Positions 12,221-23,700 of a stretch of 64,000 nucleotides of DNA are shown in pieces. Below the pieces are notes generated by a model that saw nothing but the letters and a program-made list of their open reading frames with translations, ran no database searches and was not told where the DNA came from. This DNA is from Erythrocercus mccallii (Eukaryota; Chordata; Aves; Passeriformes; Dicruridae), in assembly GCA_013397435.1 (NCBI GenBank), contig VZRG01000355.1, forward strand, positions 487,349 to 551,348, written 5' to 3'. Numbering within the stretch: position 1 is the first letter of the stretch; the number at the start of each line of letters is the position of its first letter. A program made the position numbers and the translations under genes.

Positions 12221-15200
12221 AATGCCTTTCATCCAAAGATCCCAAGCTGATTTGGCCTGACTCCCAGGTACAGCTTAGCAACACTTAGCATAAGACCAGT
12301 AAAAGGAAGTAACGGGGAATTTCACACAGTTCTTGGCTGGCTGTCAATTCAAATGCACCTACAGTCGGAGCATCCCCTGCCTGTGAGCCCCTGCTTCCCG
12401 TGGCTGTGACTGCCTTATGCAAGGCTCCTGTCTTGGCTACAAATCCATCTCCCTTTCTCTTACCCCCCCCAGAACAAGTTCTGTTGTCTCCCAGTGTTTA
12501 TCAGCAAGAAATGATGAATCTCTCCTAGGGGAGAACTTGGCAGGGCATATAGGGGCTTGGGGCTGGGGCCATTAATCTGATGTTATTTGCTGTTAGATCA
12601 CAAACACTCACTAGGCTGAAGCACACACTTTCAGTTTTGTATCTCCCTGCATAGGTATGGGCACAATTTTAATTTATTTTTCTTATCTTCTGAGGTTCAC
12701 AGTAACTCAATTCTCCAGTTTGCTAAACAGGAGAAGGTTTCAGTTTCTTTTTCAGCAGCCAGAATATTTTTCAAACTTTTATTCTGAATGTTGTTTCTTC
12801 TTTGGAGAGACTCTTGGACTTTGAAACTTGTTCTCATATGGAAAGCCTTGCCTGTCTGGAAATCTGTTCTGGCTTGCTTTGTTGTTCAAAGTGCTGCTTC
12901 ATGGGTTCATTTTATGTCTCCTCGGAGACATTTTGTCAGAATTTTGCTTATCTACCAGTATTGCAAAATGATCCCCCATCTTAGGCAACCAATCACTTCC
13001 TCATCCCCTTCTCATTGGTCTTTAAAGCAAAATGGAAATTAAACTCTGTCTGCTGTTACACTGGTTGTGGATCTGGCTTTCACCTTTGGACTGTGGGCAG
13101 TATTAGCCATGCTTGCATAAAAACTTTGCAGGAAGAGGAAATCTTGCTGAACTGTGCATAGAAAAAAGTTAACACAGGGAGAAAATCAGGATGGCTGGAC
13201 TCTGCCCTTAGCTAAGTGGCTGCTTTTTCTGAAGTATGTGGAAGACAGATGAAAAACCTCAGAGTTGCCCTGAATTATCTTCCTGAGCATACAGCTCTCT
13301 CTCTTTGTAGTTAAATATGACAGTTATAGTGCAGTATTTATGCACAGTCAATAAATCAGTAGAAAACATGCTGCAGTCAGGGTATGTATCCATAGTCTGT
13401 TCTTTATATTCTAGCTGAAAATGGAATTCCTGAATTTGCTGAAGCCTGTGAAAAGAAATTCAGGTGCACATCTCCAGCAGAGACTTACACAAAATCTGAT
13501 GGCTCACAGTAACCAGGGTTTGCTCCTCAGCTTCCATTACTGTCCTCCCATCTGCAAACTCAGATTCCTGAAAAGCAGCAAAAAGGCAAATTTTCGATCA
13601 GGCTCCCAAGCTCTTGAGTGGAATCACTGCAGAAAGGAAATGGAGCAAGTGAAAGGGGCAGAAATCCTTAAGGGTGAGTTACAATTTCATGGAAGTTTGT
13701 AGTGTAGTTACAAAATAGAAAAAAAGAAAAAGCTCCTGCTGAGCAATATCCTGGAAAATACTGGTTTGGGGGTATTGTTTGTGTTTGTTGGTTTGGGGTT
13801 TTTTCCTGTTTTTCCAGAAGGGGCTGTGTGACACACTGGCAGAAGCAGCCTGGCCTTTTCTAGTCTCTGGCTTAAGAGCAGCTAACTGCTGACGGGGGAG
13901 AATATTTTGCCCTGATGCAGCACACAATAACACAGGACTTGAATTTGCTCAGCTTCTGCCATCTTGAATATAACTGTGAAGGAGCTATTATTTAGAACAA
14001 CTTCTTACCTTCCACACTTGGGTCCAGCTGCTTTAATTCTTAAAGTTAACAGGAGATTTCACTTAACAGCTAAACCCTTCTGAATTCTCACTGTGGTACT
14101 GAAAAATGCACCTTTTGTGGCACCAAGCTAGTCCCTTAGCTCCAGTGGTAGCCCCTTCTTTTGTGTGATAGGGATCATACCTCCCAGCTCATGGCATGGA
14201 CTAAAACATGTAGTGATTTAGCAGTGACCATTTCTGCTCTGGCTGGAAGCATTTTAAATTAAGCAGGAAAGTCATCAGGGCAGCTGTATTACATGACCAA
14301 GACAGGGAGGCACAGCAGCAGAGGGAGGTTTGAAGGGTTTATTTTTTGATCCAGATTTTAAGTAGATGATTTCCGACTAATGTATCCAGTATGCCCCAAT
14401 TTCATGTGGCTAATTGGTGCCAAAGCTGAGCACCTTCAGTGCCTAAAGCAGCATAGTTTCTGTCTCACAGTTGTATTACTTGTTTGGGGCAGAAAGCAGC
14501 TAGGTGAGAAAAAAAGTAAGATTAAGCAATATAAAAGTATTAAGAAACAAACTGTTAGTGCTAAAATCCTGTTAGAGGCAACAGCTTAGATGTTAAGCTG
14601 TGTTAGGACAAGAAACAGAAAAATAATACTTCATCAGCACAACAGGGAAAAATACCACTGATCTATTTGGTTCAAAAATTAACTGGAATTATTAATCCAG
14701 AATTATGCTACTTTTTACTGTGGGATAGAATATCTACACAGAAATTATTTCAAAATATTTAATTATAGGAGAGTTAACCTGCTGTAGCTGTTGTGATTAA
14801 TTTCCCCATAAAGACAATTTCTTTAACTACTGCAACTGAAAAACGTAGATGAGTGTATCTTCAATTAAAAACCAAGAAAACTTTATAGAAGTGAAGAATG
14901 TCTACTGCCACAGCTGCCAGATAGCACTGCAAACACAAACTGTACTGAGGAGGAGTAAAAGCCACTCTAGATGCATGCATGCATGTTAGTAACCATGGTG
15001 TCTGTAATTTCAGGAACAAAAAGTGTCTCATTAAACTAAATAAACATCTTGTATTGTGACTAGAAGATTGCTAGACTTTTGCTCATGTGGTGTCCAGCTG
15101 GAGCAGGATCCAAAAAACAAGATTCTCAAGAGAGAAAGAGGGAGAGTATCTGAACCTTGCCTGCTGCTGCCCTTGGAAAGGTCAACCTGTTAAATGGGAA

Positions 15201-15286
15201 ACAAGAGTTTCATCTTGACCTTTAAATACTATATTTGGATGAGAAAGAAGTAGCTTTTAGGTATTTGGTGATCTGGAATTAAAAGG

Positions 15287-15302
15287 AAAAAAAAAAAAAA
15301 AA
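15287..15302. repeat. Poly(A) tract, A16
   Basis: A homopolymer run in intergenic DNA, with no recognisable retroposon body upstream. Confidence 0.8.
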
Positions 15303-16447
15303 GATGAGGCTATGAACTTGTAATTGTTTAGCATTTCATACAGCCAGTCAAGAAGTCTGCAGGACACAGGACCGCTGGGTTGCCAGCTGGAATTGGCTGA
15401 GGTCAGCTGGAGGCAGAAGGGAGTCTCTGACCTCATCTGGATGACATGAGAGCAATGCATAGGTGGCCTCATCGAGTTCCCAGTGCCATGACCCGGTGGT
15501 GTTAAGTGGCATCTTCTACCAATAGTTCAGTTTCCATTCCGGCCTTTGAAATCCATTCCTGTCCAGGAGTTATCTTTTCAGACTAACATGCAGTGGCACA
15601 AAAATACAGTATCTGTATTTTTATCTTATTTATAGATATTAAAATCTGTTTTGTTTCAGTCTGGCTCCATTCATGTGCACTAATCATTGGATAAAAATAT
15701 TTATCTGTTTATGCCTCCTGGCATTTTTGATATGATTGTTAAAATTCAGAAACTTCAATTGCAGATACACATGCACAACTTATGGAGGGTGTGGATAATG
15801 GAATGGAGTCTCCAAGTTTGACAGGATTCTTTTTCAAAATGAGCTGCTTTTCAATGATTAATTTACTTACTTTTGGTTCAATAGAATTAATTGATGAGAT
15901 GTTATTTGAAAAATATCTGCAGAATTTTTTTTAGAAGACAAGGTTTCTTTCTAAAGCCAATATAGAGACTGCAGATCCTGTGTGCAGGTGCTGGGCTTTT
16001 TCTGGTGGCAAAAGGGATGAGTACATGCCTGAATTAAATGAGTTTACATCTCTGATTATTATGATCAAAATTGGCAGTGGTATCTTTACCAACATCTGTA
16101 TATCATCATGCTTTGTAATGGGGCATTAGAATTTCACCTATGATGTTGTGCAACAGTGGTATTGTCCAAGTGCTTCACAAAAATGCAGTGAGAACTGAAA
16201 CTCATTTTGACTCCTGTTGAAATGAATGGCAAAAAAATATGTGGAAAAAGCCTCTGAATTTAAAAGCACTGGAAAATATTATCAGTTTATTATTTTAAAG
16301 TAAGATTCATGTTGGCAGTGTTGCTTTTGTGTGTTTTGGATTTACTCCTGGGAGAAAACAAGCATTCTTGAGTGGATATAGTGCTAAATACTTCCTCAAT
16401 CTCCTTCCCCTTATCTGGTTGCTGTCGGTGGTGGCTGCCAGGTCCAT

Positions 16448-16820
16448 TGGAGCAGGACACCTTGAAGAGGAGGCTCAGGGAGGACATTATTTTTCTCCAA
16501 AGTTACGTGAAAGGAGGTTGTAGCCAGGTGCAAGTTGTGCCCTTCTCCCAGGCAACTAGCAACAGGACAAGGGGACATGACCTTGAGCTGCACGGGGAGG
16601 TTTAGGTTGGACATTAGGAGGAATTTCTTCACAGAAAAGGTGATTAGAATTGGAACAACAGGCTGCCCTGGGAGGTTGTGGAGTCCCTGTTCCTGGAGGT
16701 GTTTAAGAGAAGACTGAACGTGGCACTCGGTGGCCAGGCCTGGTTGACAAGGTGGCGTTAGGCCATAGGTTGGATTCAATGATTTCAGAGAGACTTTCTA
16801 GGCTAATTGATTCTGTGATC
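16448..16820 (+). mobile_element. CR1-type LINE, 5'-truncated 3' end, sense orientation
   Basis: The segment carries the characteristic order of CR1 tail sequence: an AAGAGGAGGCTCAGGGAGG-like start (about 16463), AAAGGAGGTTGTAG (about 16510), GGAGGTTTAGGTTGGA (about 16598), TTAGGAGGAATTTCTTCAC (about 16614), GGCTGCCCTGGGAGG and a terminal ATTGATTCTGTGATC. CR1 lacks a poly(A) tail and ends in short ATTCTGTG-type repeats, which is what is seen. It is truncated and diverged with no intact ORF2, so it is non-autonomous. The boundary at the 5' side is approximate. Confidence 0.88.
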
Positions 16821-17235
16821 CCTCCTTTCAGATAATATATATTTTTTAATCTGAGTGGTAGGAAATATTGCAGGCTGTATGTATTTTCAGTTTTCCCACA
16901 ATTTGTTGCCATCCTGCCTTGATCCAGGTACACTGAGGTGCCCTGTCTGTGTGATGCCCAGATACAGGCACTGCCTGTGGGAGATGGCTGTCACCTGACC
17001 TGGGAAAGGATGGCAGGTGGGGGGCTGGGGATTTAGTGCTTAAGTGAAATCTCTGGAGACCAGGAACGGGGGCGATTATGTCACCGGATGAGCAGATTGA
17101 GAGGCTTCGCCCGGCTCCCCGGGAGCAGCACACAGCTTCTGCATACTCCCCTCAGCCCCGCGGGGCTGCCCAGCCATCGAGGGCTGCGGGGGCCGAGGTG
17201 AGGCGGCGGCGGGGAAGTGCGAGGCGGCAGCGTAG

Positions 17236-17244
17236 TGACTCAGC
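17236..17244 (+). promoter_or_regulatory. TGACTCAGC, AP-1/antioxidant-response-like site
   Basis: An exact match to the TGACNNNGC core recognised by CNC-bZIP/small Maf dimers, which also contains an AP-1 TGACTCA. It lies in the promoter CpG island about 0.35 kb upstream of the inferred start. Occupancy is unknown. Confidence 0.4.
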
Positions 17245-17374
17245 TGCGGCTACTGGGAGATACTGGGCGTACACGGCGGCATTAGGATACCCACCGACCG
17301 ACCGACCGTGAGGGGCCGCCAGAAAGGGGCCGGGCGGGGCGGCCCCTGGAGCGCGGGGCGGGGGACCCCGCAGA

Positions 17375-17388
17375 GGGGCGGGGCGGGC
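17375..17388 (+). promoter_or_regulatory. GC boxes (Sp/KLF-type), overlapping pair
   Basis: GGGGCGGGGCGGGC contains two overlapping GGGCGG cores upstream of the inferred start. Other GC boxes occur nearby, for example around 17331-17342. These are typical of TATA-less CpG-island promoters. Confidence 0.6.
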
Positions 17389-17487
17389 GCTGTGTGTGTG
17401 TGACAGGTGCGGCGCGCGCGCGCCCGCCGTTACCCCCCGCTCCCCCTCCCTTACCTCCCCAACCGCCCCGCGCGCGCTGTCATGAAT

Positions 17488-17495
17488 ATGCAAAT
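17488..17495 (+). promoter_or_regulatory. Octamer motif ATGCAAAT
   Basis: An exact consensus octamer (POU-factor site) stands 18 bp upstream of the CCAAT box, in a small AT-rich island inside otherwise very GC-rich DNA. The local compositional dip and the exact match favour a functional element, but this is inference. Confidence 0.5.
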
Positions 17496-17512
17496 GTCGG
17501 TATAATTGCCAG

Positions 17513-17517
17513 CCAAT
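17513..17517 (+). promoter_or_regulatory. CCAAT box (NF-Y type)
   Basis: AGCCAATGG matches the NF-Y consensus well. If it sits at the usual 60-100 bp upstream distance, the start site would be near 17570-17610. Confidence 0.55.
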
Positions 17518-17530
17518 GGCGTGCGCGCTG

Positions 17531-17538
17531 GTCACATG
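17531..17538 (+). promoter_or_regulatory. E-box/M-box-like GTCACATG
   Basis: GTCACATG fits the TCAYRTG class bound by MITF/TFE and USF factors. It lies 14 bp downstream of the CCAAT box. Confidence 0.4.
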
Positions 17539-17589
17539 GTGCTGGTGGAGGCTCAGGGAAGAAGTTGAGTCCGGGCGAGCTCGGGCAGC

Positions 17590-17669
17590 GCCGCCAGAGC
17601 CGAGCGAGCCGCGGGCGAGCGCCGCGCCTCCTCCGCAGGGAGCCCGCCGGCCGGGGCTCTGCCTGGACC
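17590..17669 (+). other. INTS6L: Probable 5' UTR of the INTS6L-like gene (start approximate)
   Basis: GC-rich leader between the inferred start region and the initiator ATG. No ATG occurs in this interval, consistent with efficient initiation at 17670. The 5' boundary is inferred only from the position of the CCAAT box. Confidence 0.35.
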
Positions 17670-17780
17670 ATGCCGATCCTTCTCTTCCTCATAGACACGT
17701 CCGCCTCCATGAACCAGCGGGCGTACCTGGGCACCAGCTACCTAGACATCGCCAAGGGCGCCGTGGAGATCTTCATGAAG
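17670..17780 (+). CDS. INTS6L: INTS6L coding exon 1 (residues 1-37)
   Basis: Begins with the initiator ATG (context GGACCATGC) and ends ATGAAG|GTGAGT. It encodes the first beta strand of the vWFA domain and the MIDAS D-T-S-A-S motif at residues 9-13. Phase 0 at its end. Confidence 0.93.
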
Positions 17781-20700
17781 GTGAGTGCGCGGCGCCGGGG
17801 GAGCCACCGCCCCCCTCGCCCTCATCGCCCCGCTCACGCCGCTTCTCTCCGCTTTTTCTGCAGCTGCGGGCCCGGGACCCAGCCAGCCGCGGCGACAGGT
17901 ACATGCTGGTTACATTCGACGAGCCGCCTTATTGCATCAAGGTAATGACCCCCCCCGGCCGCCTCAGCTCCGCGGCGGGGCCGCCCTTGGCGCGGCGCGG
18001 CCCCGTCCGGCCCGGCGGCGGCAGCAGCAGCAGCAGCCTGCGAAGATGGCGGACATTTTGCTTTTGTATGGAGGAGAGAGGCTGAGGGCGCTGCTGAGAT
18101 GGAGGAGGGGGGGGGAGGAGACGGGCGGGCCGTGATTCACCGCCCCGGCGCAGCGAGGGGCGGCCACGCTCCGCCCCCTGCGGGGCGGTGGCTCCGGCGG
18201 GGCCATTGCCGCGCTTGAGCCCCGCGCAGCGCTGAGACCCCCCGGGACACGCGGGCAGGGTGGGGCAGGCAGTGCCCGACCCCGGCGGAGAGGGCAGACC
18301 GAGTTACCCCTGACGGCCGCGGGGAAAGGGCAGCTCGGAGCCCCGGCCCTGGCGCGGGCTGTGGGTGTGGAACTGCACCCGCGGCTGTTCCCGCCTCTGT
18401 GATTCAAAAAGCCACCGTGTTGGGCTTGTGTGTCGCCCTGGCCCCCTCTCCCGCCCCATTCATCCTGCTGAGCACGGTAGCCTGCACTAGTTCTGTGGAA
18501 GGTGCTTCCAGCCGCCACTCCGTGCAGGGTTGTGGTGAGCTGGATGTGGAGCCATCAAATTATCAAGGTTGGAAGACACCTTTAAGATCACCAAGTCCAG
18601 TCATCGAGTCCTGCTACTGTAATTCCTAAACCACTAAACCGTCCAGTGCCAACCTCTTACACACCTCCAGGGACAGTGACTCTACCACCTCCCTAAACAG
18701 TCTGACCTCCTGAATCATGAAAATTTTTTTTCTAATATCTAATCCGAATTTCCTCTGTCCCAGTTAAAGGCCATTTTCTTTGGTCCTCACTGCAGACAGA
18801 GCAGAAGAGACTAGCCCCTATCTCACTATAGCCTCTTGTGTAGGAGTTGTAGAGGCTGATGTGGTTTGCTCTGCGCCTCCTTGCAAGTAAACAAGTCTGC
18901 CTGGCTGGCTCCTCTTGTCCCTGTTTTCTCATTCCTCGAGTTTGAGACAAGTACGGCCATGCCCTTTTCATCACATCGGCTGCACCACGAGGTTTAGGCA
19001 AAAGTAAAAAAAATTGTGGTGCTGCATCTGTTATGCTGTAGGCTGCAGCTTGCAGATAGAAACGTCCTAACTTAAAATACTTAGGTAAAGTGTGTCAGAG
19101 AAAGCATTGCTAAGGGAGTTCTAGAATCCTTCTGAATAGTCCTGGATTAGGACTATATTTGCTCAAAATAATACACTGCTGATTGTAACTGTTGGGTTGT
19201 AGACCCATGCTATGAAGGCCAAAGAAGTTTATGTACAAGTACATTGTTGGTCATGTTAGAGAAGAAAGGAAAATATTCTCTAGATCTCCCAGCTAGAATT
19301 TCTTGAGGTGTTTTAAAAGTAAGTGGGCTCACTGGTGCTGTGAGCTTATACACTTATTCACATCTTTGATAATGAGGAAATGTAGTTATCATGAGCTATG
19401 AATCTTGGCTCCTTTCATCAAGAATAAATTTACACAGCTGTCTGAAGTGACAAGTCATAGAGTGAGTAAGTATGTATTGTTTGGAGTTCTCATTTCCTTA
19501 GAAGAAGGCATGGAAGTTATTTCTGTAAATTGAAACCATCCTTGAATTACAGAAACTTTCTGTCAAGAAACCTACATCTGCTTAGGAGAGGTGTTTTTTA
19601 AACATGGTGCATGCACCATTTGCCGCTCTGTGTTTGTGGCTGGATGCAAACCCCAAGTCTTTGTTATGCCAGTGTTAACTGGATTTCTTGTGTTCCAGAT
19701 TTCTTTTCTCCTGGTTTTGTGTCAAATATTTTATGAGTGTTGTCTTATGTTTGAGAAATGAACTTGCTCTCTGCAGTGACAGCAAGCATACTGGTGATGT
19801 AGTAAAAAAATTACTTTGCTGCTGGAGGTCTGTGTGGTAATGCTACAGGTTATTACCACATCTATACATGGATTTGCTGAGGAAGATCCTTGTGTTTAAT
19901 GAGCATCTGTGTACATTCTAATGTGGTAATGAGCATCTGACTGTTCACAGTTTTAGTAAATAGTAATTGAAATAAATGGGACTGTGATACCCATCATAAC
20001 ATTCAGTCTTACTTAATATACATTAAATAGCCAAGGGAAGTGAAAAGTATTGTGGTTCTTTTAATTTTGTAAAGTCTCTTTTTAGAAATTAATATTTCTG
20101 CTTTTAGCATGTTGGTTTTTAAATTGGAATTTAAACAATCTGAAAATATTTTTTCAAAAATTAGTAACTTTTCTGGGAACAGGCTGCAGATTGAGTAAAT
20201 ATCTGATTATAGTAATTATGATGACAAATGCAGCTCAGCTATTGCATAAAGACTTCATGGCATAAATGATTGTTATTGGGCTGTCATCTTGTCTGTTCCT
20301 TGAGCAGAGAAAGCCTCACAGCAGTGCTGACTGCCTGTTTGAAGACTTGTTCTCAAGACCTTCACTGGTACTTACGATGTTCCCTCCATTGTGTTTTCTA
20401 ACTACAGCTGCGCCAGGAAAACTTCCTGGTCTAGGCCAGATTCTCTGTCTTAAAGAACATGCTTGTAAAAGACATAAAATGTAATTTCTTTGCTAATGCT
20501 GAAGTTAAATACATTATTTCTCTTGATTTAGAGAAGGTGAAAACAAACTTGGCAAGTGAATGTATTTTATTTTGCAAGCTTTCCAAGTATGTGCAGCAGT
20601 GGCTGCTTTATTCTCTTGTTTTCTTTCTGATTTATACTAATTAAATTACATAGTCTCTCAGATAGTTTACCAGTGAAGCACTTGAGGGAAATAATCTGGT

Positions 20701-23700
20701 GGTGGAGTTAAGACCACCTAGGAGGCAGAGGAATTGCAGGAACTTGAGCTTTGGAGCAAGAGTAGCTGAGGTACGTGTTTCATGTTGGTTTGTTTCAGAA
20801 TTTGTTTGCCTGTAGCATTAAAGTATTTCAAACCAACAGCACTGGTTCACTTTTGGTGGACAAGAATATATCAAGAAAGTATTACACATGTGTATTTTAT
20901 TGGGCTAAGTGGAAGGATCATGCTATTGCACATATTATTTGCCAAAATCTGTGAAAGTAAGATGATATTTTTGCAACTGTCTTTAATATAGATGATTTTA
21001 AGTTCTTCACAGGACCTGTTGCTTCTATTTGACTGCTTATAGCTCTCTCTACTATTTTTTAGAAATGGAATTATTTAGTCTCTCAGTTTGCAATGGGGCA
21101 CTGCAAAGAGCTGTGATGACAAGTGTCTAAAGAGGAGTCAGTGTGCTGTCCTGGGAAGGTTGGGGACAGGAGATGGCAGGAATCTCAGCCCCACTGTGGC
21201 AGCAGATGCTTCTGGAACCTTGTCAGCTGTTTGGCTCCTATTTGTTATATGATGTATAGGTGGTGATTTTTGACAGCAGTTATGGTGCAGCCATTTATAA
21301 CTCTTTGTTTCTAAAATACTCTACAATAAGATAAATACTTAATATTTTAAAAGCATGTTTTGAAATGTATTAACTTTGTAATTGTTGAGTGATGTGATCC
21401 TGTATAGGTCAGTGGAAAAATACCTGTACCTTCCATTGGATGTTGGGTCAAACTCTCGTTTTATGAACTAGGAAGGAAAATTAGTATGTTATTTCATGAA
21501 GTAAGAAAGCCTAATGTATTTAGTGTGTTTTTTAGATTAAAATTGTGATAGGGTGCTATCAAGTGAGTCTGTCTGGAAGTGAGCCAGTTCTGGTATTTGG
21601 GTATGTTTCAGGTATTTGGCATGCATGGAAAGGTAATAATATGTATAGTAAAGCACCTTTGTAAAAGATGTCTATTACTGTTAAAGCATTAGTGCTTAAA
21701 TTTAGGTGTGGAAGGAATTTTTTCCCAGTATGTATGCGGTTGCGCAAGAAATACGGGTTCAAGAACAGCCTTGCTCCTGGCAGGGTATTTGACGTTTCTG
21801 GCCACCTGGCTAAGAGAAGTGCATTGTCCTATTCAGGGAATACAGTTCCTGATGTGTCCTTGTTTTGAGGACTTTATGTCCATGGATTGCTAGAATCCAG
21901 CTGTTGCTAGAACCCAGCCATGTTGTGACCTGGTGCTGCAGCAACACCTTTAAGCCTTGTGTGCCAGCCCCACCCTTCTCATCTCTTCCTGCACAACGTG
22001 GCTGATCCGGAATGCCTGGGCAGGAGGGTGGGAACAGGCCAGGCGTGTTACTGGCTGGCAGTTCTGCACAGCGCTTCCTGAGCTCCCACGCTTTGCAGGT
22101 CAGGGGCCTGTGATGAGCTGTTGGTATGGCCTCATGGTCTTCTGTGGCTTTTTTCATATATTTATGCAGTTGATTTTTTTTTCTCGAATCGCGTATATTT
22201 CAGCATCCTCTGTCAAATATAGACATTTCTCTGTATGTAAGCACATGCCGTGGTATAAGTGGGCAGAATCTTAAGCCATTTTGTTTATTTTTTTTGTGAT
22301 ACAATGGTGCTAGAGTAAAAGTACAGGGAAAAGAGAGCAGTCTTCTCACCTACCCTTTTCCCCCAAGCTTTTCCTATTTTCCAGTGATGATGTTTCAGCA
22401 AGATCTATCTATATTTGTCTGAAAATGGAGCTCATGCCAAAATCTTAACCAAAAGAGTTTTTAAAAAGGAGAGCATGGCTTAACTCTTCATTTATTTTTT
22501 CCATTCTCGATTTTTGTGAAACCATATCCTGCAGTTTTTGGTTTGCTTGTGGATTTGGGCTGCAAATGGTGAGTTCAGACCCAGACCAAAAACACAATGG
22601 TGGCCTTATGTGAAGTTACTGATTAACTGGATTGCCCTGTTCCTTTGTGACTGATATCTGGATGCTGCCTGTGATAACGGCCTTTCCTCAGGCCTCAAGG
22701 AGTATTGTTTATGATACGGTCACAGAAATATGACTTCTGTTTTATGTTCTTGTGCGACTCTATCGTCTGACCTTCATAAATGATCTGGTCACAAGTGAGA
22801 GGACTGAGACAACATAAGTTATATTCTGAAATACATATTTTCCTCCTTCTGTTGTGTTATACTGAATTCAAGAGTCAGCTGTGACTGCACTGCAGAAATA
22901 GGCTCCATGAATTTGAGTGCAGAAATATGTACATAACTGTCTAAGAAGTAGCTCAAATTACTTTATACAGTGTATGTGAAACACTGCACTGTTTGAGATG
23001 TGCAAATTGGGACTGATGGATAGGATGCCTTCCAGTTCCGCTGCTGTTCCCTGCTAGCCTGAACATATGTTTCAGTGCTAAAGAGCTCCCTTGTGGAAGC
23101 AGCTCTTAGTGACTCTGAGCAACCTCTGTTTCCCCCTGAAATTCTGGAGTTGGGTTGGGATACCTTAGAGGCTGGAGCAGGAATTTGTAGAAGGCTTTTT
23201 TAAACATCTGTCAAAGAGTACTTATTGTGTGTAAATAACCTGTTCATTTATGATACTGAAATAGTGCTTCAAAACTGGGAGTTCATAAAGTCCCACTAGA
23301 GGAGACTAACTTTGCTGTCTTTTATTTCAGTGGCACAGAGGCCAGCATTTTTAAATTTTGCTTTCATGGAGAACCTGTGCTGCTGCAGAATTGACCTGAT
23401 TACCACTCACTGTGTACAGGGCAGAGGCAAATAAATAGACTAGGCTGCAGAAAGAGAGATGTGGGATCTGTTTGTTTCCGGAAGAAATTAGATCAGAGCT
23501 CCTGACCCTGAGCTGCAGGGAGAAAGAGAAACCCAGCCGTGAAACCTGTTGGGTTTGAAGCAGAGATCTGCAGGAATGCTGCCTGAGGTGGTAGGAAAAT
23601 GCATTAGTGTGTTTTTTCACTCTTGTGAACGAAGAAAACCAGAGGAATACCTAATAAACTTAACTGTAGCAGATCCACAGAATAAGCCTAAGTTGATTAA

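Larger units (their letters stand above)
8933..16447. other. Intergenic DNA, no gene recognised
   Basis: The sequence is AT-rich, with only short unrecognised open frames and simple repeats (listed separately). I see no conserved protein domain, tRNA-like structure or CpG island. It is probably the 5' flank of the gene starting at about 17.6 kb. Confidence 0.6.
17090..18400. promoter_or_regulatory. INTS6L: CpG-island promoter of the INTS6L-like gene
   Basis: GC and CpG density rise sharply from about 17.1 kb and fall after about 18.4 kb. The interval holds several GC boxes, an octamer, a CCAAT box and an E-box, then exons 1 and 2. No TATA box stands at a convincing position. This is a typical housekeeping-type promoter for a widely expressed nuclear protein. 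The transcription start is not visible directly. Spacing from the CCAAT box (17513) suggests about 17570-17610, which would place most upstream ATGs outside the mRNA. A divergent antisense transcript is possible but has no sequence-specific support here. Confidence 0.85.

Noticed and set aside
16411..16779. 122-codon minus-strand ORF
   Set aside because: It is antisense through the CR1 3' end and not a gene.
17152..17535. 127-codon minus-strand ORF in the CpG island
   Set aside because: Its composition is the P/A/R/G-rich pattern expected when stops are rare in GC-rich DNA. No domain or conserved motif is visible.
17516..18085. 189-codon plus-strand ORF overlapping exons 1 and 2
   Set aside because: It is an alternative frame of the INTS6L exons that ignores intron 1. 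Its ATG is probably upstream of the transcription start.
17964..18518. 184-codon minus-strand ORF at the start of intron 2
   Set aside because: It lies wholly in CpG-rich DNA with biased R/G/A/P composition and reads through the (GCA)n run. It is a low-stop-density artefact.
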